Of a DNA stretch of 64,000 bases, positions 56,756-64,000 are shown in pieces. The DNA is from Priestia megaterium NBRC 15308 = ATCC 14581 (GTDB taxonomy: Bacteria; Bacillota; Bacilli; Bacillales; Bacillaceae_H). Each line of letters opens with the position of its first letter. The first letter of the stretch is position 1. Under the pieces are notes generated by a model, which was given only the letters and a program-made list of their open reading frames with translations, was not told where the DNA came from and made no database searches. The stretch lies in assembly GCF_000832985.1 (NCBI RefSeq), contig NZ_CP009920.1:930001-994000 (forward strand), in the 5' to 3' direction. The position numbers and the translations under genes were made by a program.

Positions 56756-57637
56756 TTACTTTTTAACTTGGTTCATTACTTCTTCAGCGAAGTTGTCTTG
56801 ACGTTTCTCAATACCTTCTCCTACTTCAAAACGAACGAAGCTTTCAACAGTAGCGCCTTTGCTCTCAACGAACTGACGTACTTTTTGATCAGGATTTTTA
56901 ACAAATGTTTGATCTAGTAAGCAAATATCTTCGAAAAATTTGCCAAGGCGACCTTCAACCATTTTTGCAACGATTTTTTCTGGTTTGCCTTCGTTTAATG
57001 CTTGTTGAGTTAATACTTCGCGCTCACGCTCAGTTTCTTCAGCAGAAACTTGGTCACGAGAGATGTATTTAGGGTTGATTGCAGCAATGTGCATAGCAAC
57101 GTCTTTTGCAACAGCTTCTTCAGTTGTACCAGATAATACTGTTAACACACCGATACGTCCGCCAGCATGTAGATAAGCACCGAATGCATCAGCATCAGTT
57201 TTTGTTGCTACAGCAAAACGACGTAGAGATAATTTTTCTCCGATTGTAGCGATTGCAGAGTTGATGTGTTCTTCAACAGTTGCACCGTTTTCCATTTTTT
57301 GAGTAGCAGCTTCAGCAGCGTCAGCTGGTTTGTTAGCTAAGATGTGAGCAGCTAATTCTTTTGTTAATTTTTGGAAACCTTCGTTTTTCGCAACGAAATC
57401 AGTTTCAGAGTTAACTTCTAAGATAACAGCTTCGTTACCTTGAGTTTCGATGTAAGTTAGACCTTCAGCAGCAATACGGTCTGATTTTTTAGCAGCTTTT
57501 GCAATACCTTTTTCACGTAAGAAATCGATTGCTTGCTCCATATCACCGTTAGTTTCAGTTAACGCTTTTTTACAATCCATCATACCAGCGCCAGTTTTTT
57601 CACGTAATTCTTTTACCATTTGAGCAGTAATTGCCAT
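56756..57637 (-). CDS. tsf: Elongation factor Ts
   Basis: 293 aa. Guanine nucleotide exchange factor for EF-Tu. Seen: the N-terminal UBA-like [20 protein letters not shown], the [11 protein letters not shown] core motif and the C-terminal [17 protein letters not shown] segment. AAGGAGG precedes the ATG. It lies downstream of rpsB with a terminator-like hairpin between, as in other bacteria. Confidence 0.98.
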   Translation of the reverse strand: MAITAQMVKELREKTGAGMMDCKKALTETNGDMEQAIDFLREKGIAKAAKKSDRIAAEGLTYIETQGNEAVILEVNSETDFVAKNEGFQKLTKELAAHILANKPADAAEAATQKMENGATVEEHINSAIATIGEKLSLRRFAVATKTDADAFGAYLHAGGRIGVLTVLSGTTEEAVAKDVAMHIAAINPKYISRDQVSAEETEREREVLTQQALNEGKPEKIVAKMVEGRLGKFFEDICLLDQTFVKNPDQKVRQFVESKGATVESFVRFEVGEGIEKRQDNFAEEVMNQVKK

Positions 57638-57697
57638 AATGTGTAGCCTCCTTGTTTGGGTATGTAATTAATGTATATAAATGGGTTAAATCTTTTC

Positions 57698-57737
57698 AAA
57701 AAAAGGTGATAAAAGGCTATTCCCTCTTATCACCTTT
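57698..57737 (-). terminator. Terminator between rpsB and tsf
   Basis: AAAGGTGATAA / TTATCACCTTT stem with a T-run on the minus strand; probably partial, since tsf needs readthrough unless it has its own promoter. Confidence 0.85.
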
Positions 57738-57744
57738 CACGGAA

Positions 57745-58464
57745 TTAAGCAGTAGTTGTTTCAGTTTCAACTGCTGTTTCTTCACCTTGTTTAGCTTCTA
57801 GAATAGCATCAGCAACTTTAGAAGTTAAAAGTTTAACAGCACGAATTGCATCATCGTTTGCAGGGATTACATAATCAATTTCGTCTGGATCACAGTTAGT
57901 GTCTACGATACCAACGATTGGAATGTGTAATTTTTTAGCTTCCGCTACTGCAATACGCTCTTTACGAGGGTCAATGATGAATAATGCATCTGGAAGTTGT
58001 TTCATATCTTTAATGCCGCCTAAGAATTTTTCAAGACGCTCTAACTCTTTTTTAAGTTGAACTACTTCTTTCTTAGGTAGTACTTCGAAAGTACCGTCTT
58101 CTTGCATTTTTTCGATATCTTTTAAACGTTTGATACGTTTTTGGATAGTTGAGAAGTTAGTTAATGTACCACCTAACCAACGTTGGTTAACAAAGTACAT
58201 ACCAGCGCGAGCTGCTTCTTCTTTAACAGAATCTTGAGCTTGTTTTTTCGTACCTACGAATAAAACAGTACCGCCGTCTGCAGCTAATTCTTTAACGAAT
58301 TTGTACGCTTCTTCTACTTTCTTAACTGTTTTTTGAAGATCGATAATGTAGATGCCGTTACGCTCAGTGAAGATGTATTTCTTCATCTTTGGGTTCCAAC
58401 GGCGAGTTTGGTGACCGAAATGTACACCAGCTTCTAGTAATTGTTTCATTGAAATTACTGACAT
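57745..58464 (-). CDS. rpsB: 30S ribosomal protein S2
   Basis: 239 aa. Seen: [22 protein letters not shown], the [13 protein letters not shown] segment, [16 protein letters not shown] and the [15 protein letters not shown] end region; the C terminus is acidic. TAGGAGGA precedes the ATG. Its promoter lies about 110 bases upstream, close to the swrB stop; the leader may allow S2 autoregulation, which I cannot verify by eye. Confidence 0.99.
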   Translation of the reverse strand: MSVISMKQLLEAGVHFGHQTRRWNPKMKKYIFTERNGIYIIDLQKTVKKVEEAYKFVKELAADGGTVLFVGTKKQAQDSVKEEAARAGMYFVNQRWLGGTLTNFSTIQKRIKRLKDIEKMQEDGTFEVLPKKEVVQLKKELERLEKFLGGIKDMKQLPDALFIIDPRKERIAVAEAKKLHIPIVGIVDTNCDPDEIDYVIPANDDAIRAVKLLTSKVADAILEAKQGEETAVETETTTA

Positions 58465-58579
58465 GTGTTTTTCCTCCTAATGGTTTTAAGTCTCCTCCGC
58501 TCATTTCATCTTCAGCCGAAACTACAAAAAGTAGCACCATCAACCGAATCAACAAGCGTGTGTAATAACACCAAAAACA

Positions 58580-58608
58580 AATATAGCACACTCCTTTTTC
58601 ACAAGCAA
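58580..58608 (-). promoter_or_regulatory. Sigma-A promoter of rpsB (extended -10)
   Basis: Minus strand TTGCTT (58603-58608), 17-base spacer ending in TGC, TATATT (58580-58585). The TG dinucleotide makes an extended -10. The -35 lies about 15 bases from the swrB stop. Confidence 0.7.
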
Positions 58609-58622
58609 GCGTTTCATTAAGT

Positions 58623-59150
58623 TTATTGATGAAATTTCAATAATAATTCAATTTCAGTTTTCCCTCTGTGTAAATGTTTTGCAATTTCTTCAATTGTTAA
58701 ACCTTTTCTCTTTAAATAAACAGAAAATTCTTTTATCTCTTCACCTGACAAATCTTGAATTTGGTCTGTAGTTAATTCATCAAAAGGTGTGCATATATGC
58801 TTCTGATTTTCTTCTATAGAAAGAAGTTCATGCAGCGACTGGGACGGCTCACTTTTTAGATCCACCCTTTGAACAGGCACGTCTTCTTCATCTACCAAAG
58901 GTGATTTTACGCTACTTTTTTCCACTTCCGAAGAAAGCGAAGTCGAACGCTCTCGAAGCTGCCTTAAAAACTGTTCGTTTTGTTCTTGAAATTCAGCGAG
59001 ATATGAACCCATCGCAGCTTCCATTTTATTTATATTTTGCTGGTGCAAGCGTTCAATCCTTTTCACTTTGGTCACTTGCATATATAAAAGAATAATGCAA
59101 AACAGTGATAGACCATGAATTAAAAAACTAACTGTGAGTAAAAACCCCAT
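58623..59150 (-). CDS. swrB: Swarming motility protein SwrB (YlxL)
   Basis: 175 aa. In B. subtilis SwrB activates assembly of the flagellar type III export apparatus at the base. Seen: one N-terminal membrane helix (about residues 4-24), a coiled-coil stretch to about 70, a polar variable region and a conserved C-terminal helix pair (LSGEEIKEFSVYLKRKGLTIEEIAKHLHRGKTEIELLL). It is the last gene of the fla/che operon. No terminator is visible between it and rpsB. Confidence 0.92.
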   Translation of the reverse strand: MGFLLTVSFLIHGLSLFCIILLYMQVTKVKRIERLHQQNINKMEAAMGSYLAEFQEQNEQFLRQLRERSTSLSSEVEKSSVKSPLVDEEDVPVQRVDLKSEPSQSLHELLSIEENQKHICTPFDELTTDQIQDLSGEEIKEFSVYLKRKGLTIEEIAKHLHRGKTEIELLLKFHQ

Positions 59151-59165
59151 CCTTTTACCTCTTTG

Positions 59166-59927
59166 CTAAATTATTTTACTTAAACTCGTACGCATTTTAA
59201 ACAGCGCTTTCGAATGAATTTGAGAAATACGTGAAGTAGATAGCCCTAACAGCTGTGCGATTTCTGTAAAAGTCAACTCTTCTTTATAGAATAATGAAAC
59301 AACGAGCTGCTCTTTTTCATTTAGCTGCTCGATAACTTCAGCAAGCTCTTGATATCGTTCGTCGTTAATTAGCTCCTCTTCAGGAGAGAGCGTTTTTTCA
59401 TCTTTAATCGTATATTTTTGTTCTCCATCTTCATACTCTTTCGGCTGTTCTTCCATTGACAACACGTTAGCTAAAAAGCCTTCATTCATCGTATGAACGA
59501 CATCTGCTTCTGTCATGCCTACTTCTTTTGCAACCTCACTTGGTGCAACTCTGCGCAAGTATCTTTGTTCAAGTGCTTCTGTTGCTTGCTCAATCCTTTT
59601 CGTCTTTTCCCTTGCGCTTCTTGATAACCAGTCTTCTTTACGAAGCCCGTCTATTATCGCCCCTCGAATTCGAAAAGACGCATATGTATCAAACTTTAAG
59701 TCTCTACCGTAATCAAACTTTTCCAAAGCATCGTAAAGACCGATTAACCCTAAACTACGAAGCTCTTCTTTATGAATATTTTTCGGCAGCCCCACGCTAA
59801 TCCGCTGAACGTGATAGTTAACGAGCGGCATATACTTTTTAACAAGCATGTTTCCCGCATGTGAGTCTCTCGTCTCTCTCCATTCCTGCCAAATTTTATG
59901 TTCTTCAACTTCTTGTATACTTTTCAA
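59166..59927 (-). CDS. sigD: RNA polymerase sigma factor SigD
   Basis: 253 aa, the FliA/sigma-28 type, directing flagellin, chemotaxis and autolysin genes. Seen: region 2 (KYMPLVNYHVQRIS, EELRSLGLIGLYDALEKFD, FDTYASFRIRGAIIDGLR), region 3 (SEVAKEVGM), and region 4 helix-turn-helix (LTFTEIAQLLGLSTSRISQIHSKAL). It starts with TTG (59925-59927); AGGAG lies ten or so bases upstream. It sits between cheD and swrB, as in B. subtilis. Confidence 0.98.
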   Translation of the reverse strand: MKSIQEVEEHKIWQEWRETRDSHAGNMLVKKYMPLVNYHVQRISVGLPKNIHKEELRSLGLIGLYDALEKFDYGRDLKFDTYASFRIRGAIIDGLRKEDWLSRSAREKTKRIEQATEALEQRYLRRVAPSEVAKEVGMTEADVVHTMNEGFLANVLSMEEQPKEYEDGEQKYTIKDEKTLSPEEELINDERYQELAEVIEQLNEKEQLVVSLFYKEELTFTEIAQLLGLSTSRISQIHSKALFKMRTSLSKII

Positions 59928-59976
59928 GGGTCTTTCAACTCCTTTTTATAGCGCTATTAAACGATCAGAGCGCGCT

Positions 59977-60471
59977 TTATATCGTTTTTATCCCTTCGTT
60001 AATCGTACGAACCTTTAAAATAGCCGTTTGAGGATCAAATTCAATTGTGCGTCCGTTGTGTCCTCCTGTAGCTTTTGCTGCAATTTCTACACTGTTTCTA
60101 TGCAGCTCTCTCTCTACTGCTTGAACATTTCGAAGGCCAATTCGCATGACATCATTTCTTGGTTCAAATTGAAACATCTGCGCGCCTCCTGCTATTTTTG
60201 CTTTTAACAATTTTCTATGTGCGCCTTGTTTAATCAACATATTTACCAAATCAAAAATGGCTGTATCTGCATATTTAGCTCTATTAAAAGGACATTTAGC
60301 TCCGCTTGAATCCGGAAGCATCACATGAGCGAGCCCAGCTACTGAGTGAACAGAGTCATAAACGACAACTCCTACACATGATCCTAATCCCGCTGTTCGA
60401 AGCACTGCGGGTGCATGTGTAACATTCATCTCGGCAATTCCTACCTTAATCACTTGTTTATCATCTCTCAC
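59977..60471 (-). CDS. cheD: Chemoreceptor glutamine deamidase CheD
   Basis: 164 aa. Deamidates receptor glutamines; in B. subtilis it also binds and stimulates the phosphatase CheC, which is absent here. Seen: the catalytic Cys-His-Thr set, C32 in GLGSCVGV, H49 in GLAHVMLP and the KYADTA threonine. It starts with GTG (60469-60471); the start overlaps the end of a short leftover frame by two or three bases. AGGAG lies about ten bases upstream. Confidence 0.97.
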   Translation of the reverse strand: MRDDKQVIKVGIAEMNVTHAPAVLRTAGLGSCVGVVVYDSVHSVAGLAHVMLPDSSGAKCPFNRAKYADTAIFDLVNMLIKQGAHRKLLKAKIAGGAQMFQFEPRNDVMRIGLRNVQAVERELHRNSVEIAAKATGGHNGRTIEFDPQTAILKVRTINEGIKTI

Positions 60472-60509
60472 GATTCTTCAACTCCTAGAACCTTCAGCGT
60501 GATATCCAT
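60468..60509 (-). pseudogene. Short frame between cheW and cheD, possible cheC remnant
   Basis: An ATG-initiated frame of 13 codons (MDITLKVLGVEES) ends in a TGA that overlaps the cheD GTG. It lies exactly where cheC would end in B. subtilis. The tail resembles the short C-terminal helix of CheC-type proteins in length and character only, so the assignment is a guess. No other CheC sequence is visible. Confidence 0.3.
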
Positions 60510-60521
60510 TATTCGTTTGAC

Positions 60522-60950
60522 TCACTGGAGGTGGTCTTCTAAAGAGAGCACTTTAGGTAAATTTAGAAGAACAATTAAACGGCTATCTACTTTAACGACT
60601 CCGTTTAAGTATTCAACAGCTGTTCCTTCAACTGTTTCAGGCACTGAAGCAATCGTTTTTTCATCAATATCCACTACATCATTTGCCGCATCGACAATCA
60701 AACCTGCTTCTACATCATTAAGACGAACCATAATAATACGTGTCAGCTCATGGTTAAGCTGTTCTTGCAAGTTAAAACGAGTGCGCAAATCAATAATCGG
60801 TGTAATAACACCGCGAAGGTTAATAACACCTTTTACATATTCTTTTACTCCAGGAACGCGTGTTATGTGCTGAATCTTTTCAATCGACTGCACTTCTTCT
60901 ACTGAGATTCCGTACTCCTCGTCTCCCAATTGAAACACAATAATTTTCAT
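60522..60950 (-). CDS. cheW: Chemotaxis coupling protein CheW
   Basis: 142 aa. Bridges receptors and CheA. Seen: the N-terminal FQLGDEEYGISVEEVQSIE, the RVPGVKEYVKGVINLRGVITPIIDLRTRF core, and VDAANDVVDI. It follows cheA by about 30 bases in the operon. In B. subtilis cheC comes next; here cheD follows after a 50-base gap. Confidence 0.97.
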   Translation of the reverse strand: MKIIVFQLGDEEYGISVEEVQSIEKIQHITRVPGVKEYVKGVINLRGVITPIIDLRTRFNLQEQLNHELTRIIMVRLNDVEAGLIVDAANDVVDIDEKTIASVPETVEGTAVEYLNGVVKVDSRLIVLLNLPKVLSLEDHLQ

Positions 60951-60980
60951 GCCTTTCTCCCTTTCTTTTCACAGCATTTG

Positions 60981-62960
60981 TTATTTAATCAAAGCGTTGC
61001 AATCAATGATAAGTGCTACTTGTCCATCCCCTAAAATCGTGGCTCCTGAAATAGCAAACACACCCGGCAGATAATGACCTAAAGATTTTAAAACAATTTC
61101 CTGCTGACCGATAAAAGAATCAACAATTAGCCCAGCGGTCTTTTCTCCTTTTTTCACGATGACTACTGAATAATGATCATCTTGTACCGAGTTAGGCACA
61201 GTGAATAGTTCTTTTAAATCAAGAAGAGGAATAATGGCTCCTCGAAAGTCAATAACCTTTTGACCGTGTACATGCATGACCTCTTTGGGCTGAACAATAG
61301 CTGTTTCAATAATCGAAGAAAGCGGCAAGGCATAGCGCTCTTCACTCATTTGCACGAGTAAAGCAGAAATGATAGAAAGAGTGAGCGGCAGTTGAATAGA
61401 AAAACGCGAACCGTATCCTTCGTTAGAATCGATCGTTACAGAACCCCCTAGCGATTCAATCGTGTTTTTCACGACATCTAAACCTACTCCTCGTCCGGAA
61501 ACATCTGAAATCTGCTCAGCCGTCGAAAAGCCCGAAGCAAAAATGAGCTCGTACACTTGTTTATCCGTCAGCGTTTCAGCTGTTTTCCCATCAATAATTC
61601 CTCGATCCAACGCTTTTTGCAGTACCTTTTCACGATTGATGCCCGCCCCGTCATCTTCTAAATCAATAAAGACATGATTTCCGCTATGATAAGCTTTAAG
61701 GCGAATCGTTCCCTTTTCATTCTTTCCGTTCTCTAAGCGTGCTTGAGGCATTTCAATTCCGTGGTCAACGGCATTTCTTAATAAGTGAACAAGCGGATCT
61801 CCAATTTCATCAATGACGGTTCGGTCCAGCTCTGTATCAGCTCCGACAATTTGAAGTTCAATTTGTTTCCCTAAATCTTTTGAAAGCTGTCTCACCATAC
61901 GGGGAAAACGATTAAAAACGGTTTCTACAGGCACCATACGCATGTTTAAAATAATTGTTTGCAAGTCTCCCGAAATACGAGACATCCGCTCTACCGTTTC
62001 GTCTAATTCGCTATTATTCAATTCTTTTGATATTTGTTCTAACCTGCCTCTATCAATAACCAGTTCTTCAAACAAATTCATAAGACTGTCCAAACGGTCA
62101 ATATTAACTCGAATCGTCTTGTTATTTGAGGGCTGTCTTTTCTCTTCAACAGGCGATTTGGAAGGTTCTGACATAGTAACTTCCTGTATGGCTGTTGCTA
62201 CTTCTGATGAAACAAGCCCCTCCATTTCTGTCTCCTTTTTTACGGGGACCGCAGCAATTTTCACACTTTCTACCTCAGAGACTTCCATAATGCTCGCCTG
62301 CAGCTTTTCTTGTGATTCGTTTGTTACTAGTAAAACGATAAAAGATAATTCAAATTTTTCCTGTTCGATATCTTGAACAGTTGGCGCTGACTTAATGACG
62401 TCTCCTGCTTGCTCTAACACATCAAATACCATATAAGCGCGTGCAGCTTTTAATAAGCAGGTGCGTTCAAGCTGTACGGTTATTTCAAACGCGTTAAATC
62501 CTTGGTCTGCTGTTTGGCTGAGCAGCGTTTGTACTAATTCATCGTACTCAATGGAAGAAGCTGCATGCTGTGCTACAGGTTCCTCTGCTACAATACGCTG
62601 CAGCTTTTGAACAAGCAATTTGACATCAAGCTGACCATCGCCGCCTTCAGAAATAGATTGAACCATTATTTCTAGCGCATCGACTGATTCAAACAAAGCA
62701 TCAAGAACTTCCGTATGAACGTCGAGTTGGTGATTTCGAACAGCATCTAACACGTTTTCCATTTTGTGAGTTAATTGTGCTAAATCATCAAATCCCATTG
62801 TTGCAGACATACCTTTTAACGTATGAGCAGACCGAAAAATTTCGTTTACATAGCCAAGATCATCGGTATTTTTTTCAAAACGCATTAGCTGGTCATTAAC
62901 GTTTTGAAGATGTTCCCTGCTTTCTTCAATAAACACTTCTAGATATTGATTCATATCCAT
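60981..62960 (-). CDS. cheA: Chemotaxis histidine kinase CheA
   Basis: 659 aa. Seen: an N-terminal Hpt domain with the phosphorylated H46 in SAHTLKGMSA, a P2-like region, a proline/serine linker, the P3 dimerisation helix (DRLDSLMNLFEELVIDRGRL), the kinase domain with N box (HLLRNAVDHGIE), DDGAGI and SGRGVGLDVV, and a C-terminal CheW-like domain. It phosphorylates CheY and CheB. GGGAGGGAAAG precedes the first ATG. It lies 14 bases after cheB. Confidence 0.98.
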   Translation of the reverse strand: MDMNQYLEVFIEESREHLQNVNDQLMRFEKNTDDLGYVNEIFRSAHTLKGMSATMGFDDLAQLTHKMENVLDAVRNHQLDVHTEVLDALFESVDALEIMVQSISEGGDGQLDVKLLVQKLQRIVAEEPVAQHAASSIEYDELVQTLLSQTADQGFNAFEITVQLERTCLLKAARAYMVFDVLEQAGDVIKSAPTVQDIEQEKFELSFIVLLVTNESQEKLQASIMEVSEVESVKIAAVPVKKETEMEGLVSSEVATAIQEVTMSEPSKSPVEEKRQPSNNKTIRVNIDRLDSLMNLFEELVIDRGRLEQISKELNNSELDETVERMSRISGDLQTIILNMRMVPVETVFNRFPRMVRQLSKDLGKQIELQIVGADTELDRTVIDEIGDPLVHLLRNAVDHGIEMPQARLENGKNEKGTIRLKAYHSGNHVFIDLEDDGAGINREKVLQKALDRGIIDGKTAETLTDKQVYELIFASGFSTAEQISDVSGRGVGLDVVKNTIESLGGSVTIDSNEGYGSRFSIQLPLTLSIISALLVQMSEERYALPLSSIIETAIVQPKEVMHVHGQKVIDFRGAIIPLLDLKELFTVPNSVQDDHYSVVIVKKGEKTAGLIVDSFIGQQEIVLKSLGHYLPGVFAISGATILGDGQVALIIDCNALIK

Positions 62961-62974
62961 CGTAACTTTCCCTC

Positions 62975-64000
62975 CTATTTCTGTGCGTAGCGAGAAATAA
63001 AGCTTCCAACGTTTCGCAGCGGTTCAATATAATCAACAAGTTTTGTAGAAACGGCTGATTTGGGCATCCCATAAATGACAGCCGTTTCTTCCGATTCAGC
63101 CAATATAAGCGCATCTTTATTTTTCTTTAAATCAATAACCCCTTCTGTTCCATCGGCACCCATTCCTGTCAACACAATAGCAAGTTTTTGATAACCTGAA
63201 ATTTTACTAATCGACTGAAACAAACGATCCACTGAGGGGCGATGTCCCTTTACAGATGAAGAAGTATCTAAACAAATGCTGAGCTGTCCTTTTTTCTCTA
63301 CAACCGTCATATGAAAACCTCCAGGCGCAATATAAGCACATCCTGAGCGAACGATTTCATTGTCTTTTGCTTCTTTTACTTCAATATCAGCTAGCTGATT
63401 TAGTCTAAGCGCTAATGATTTTGTGAAATTTGGAGGCATATGCTGCACAATAAAAATAGGTGCGCTTATGTCTTTTGAAACAGTTGATAATACTTCTTGC
63501 AGCGCACGCGGTCCTCCAGTAGAAGTGCCAATACAAATCATTTTGTTCACTTTCGTCCCCATCGGGAGGTTATATACACTGCTGTTTCGTACGTGCTGAT
63601 GACTGCTTGAAGATATGTTGGCTTTACTAGCAAGCAATAGTTTAGAGATAAGCTCATCTTTCACTTTATGTAAGTCCAGCGAAATAGCTCCCGAAGGTTT
63701 AGCAACAAAATCAACTGCGCCGTACTGCATAGCGGTCAGCGTATTTTCAGCACCTTCTATTGTTGTACTCGATAACATGACAACAGGAAGGGGCTTCACA
63801 CGCATGAGCTGTTTTAACATATCTAAGCCATTCATTTTGGGCATTTCAATATCAAGTGTCACAATGTCTGGCGACAGCTCGAGCGCTTTTTTTAACCCTT
63901 CTTCACCGTTACGTGCGGTACCCACAACGTGAAAACGACTGTCACATGCTAAAAAATCGCCGATTAGCTTTCGCATAAATGCAGAATCATCTACAATAAG
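62975..64000 (-). CDS. cheB: Chemotaxis response regulator methylesterase CheB, partial
   Basis: The start lies beyond the right edge; 341 codons are present, beginning within the receiver domain (LIVDDSAFMRK). Removes methyl groups from receptors when phosphorylated. Seen: the phosphoacceptor aspartate in VTLDIEMPKMNG, a linker, and the C-terminal methylesterase domain with GTSTGGPRA (nucleophile Ser), QHMPPNF (His) and TGMGADGTEG (Asp). Only about the first ten residues are missing. Confidence 0.97.
   Translation of the reverse strand, partial: LIVDDSAFMRKLIGDFLACDSRFHVVGTARNGEEGLKKALELSPDIVTLDIEMPKMNGLDMLKQLMRVKPLPVVMLSSTTIEGAENTLTAMQYGAVDFVAKPSGAISLDLHKVKDELISKLLLASKANISSSSHQHVRNSSVYNLPMGTKVNKMICIGTSTGGPRALQEVLSTVSKDISAPIFIVQHMPPNFTKSLALRLNQLADIEVKEAKDNEIVRSGCAYIAPGGFHMTVVEKKGQLSICLDTSSSVKGHRPSVDRLFQSISKISGYQKLAIVLTGMGADGTEGVIDLKKNKDALILAESEETAVIYGMPKSAVSTKLVDYIEPLRNVGSFISRYAQK

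Noticed and set aside
60415-60873. Plus-strand open frame of about 150 codons opposite cheW/cheD
   Set aside because: It is Ser/Thr-rich low-complexity sequence typical of an antisense shadow, has no ribosome site and covers a clear cheW.
61942-62376. Plus-strand open frame opposite cheA
   Set aside because: Antisense shadow of the cheA linker, Ser-rich, no ribosome site or known domain.

Overview
The window is a chromosomal segment of a low-GC, endospore-forming, flagellated Gram-positive bacterium of the Bacillaceae. Gene order and protein sequences follow the recA-to-che region of Bacillus subtilis closely. The exact species cannot be fixed by reading alone; a Priestia (Bacillus) megaterium-like organism is my best guess. 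Every gene I can support lies on the minus strand, so transcription runs from high to low coordinates. No rRNA, tRNA, insertion sequence, prophage or CRISPR array was seen.

From right to left the layout is: the end of the fla/che operon (cheB partial, cheA, cheW, cheD, sigD, swrB); translation and envelope genes (rpsB, tsf, pyrH, frr, uppS, cdsA, dxr, rasP, proS, polC); the nusA-infB operon (rimP, nusA, rnpM, rplGA, infB, ylxP, rbfA, truB, ribF); rpsO and pnp; sporulation-linked ylxY, mlpA, ylmC and the dipicolinate synthase pair dpaAB; the asd-dapG-dapA lysine/diaminopimelate genes; rnjB, tepA, ylzJ and spoIIIE; a GntR regulator with a guanosine-type ABC transporter (nupNOPQ); the ymfF-ymfH-ymfI-ymfJ-ymfK-rodZ-pgsA-cinA cluster; recA; rny, ymdB and spoVS; a membrane dipeptidase; and korA with the start of korB.

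Several blocks work together. dapA supplies dihydrodipicolinate to both lysine/peptidoglycan synthesis and, through dpaAB, spore dipicolinic acid. frr, tsf, rpsB, infB, rbfA, rimP, truB and rpsO all serve translation. uppS, cdsA, pgsA, dxr and rodZ serve the envelope. rny, rnjB, pnp and ymdB are RNA-decay or phosphodiesterase genes. Readable regulatory sites include an SOS box at recA, a sigma-H promoter at spoVS, a sigma-K-like promoter at dpaA, a CodY-like box at nupN and a cre-like site at korA.

I did not find a convincing new multi-gene system; this is mostly conserved core genome. The points most worth a second look are the absence of cheC between cheW and cheD, with a 13-codon leftover frame overlapping the cheD start; an infB lacking the usual N-terminal module; an 18-bp-arm perfect hairpin without a U-tract between dpaB and asd; a start-stop (ATG-TAG) element behind a strong Shine-Dalgarno in the nupN leader; and a cluster of three stem-loops downstream of polC.
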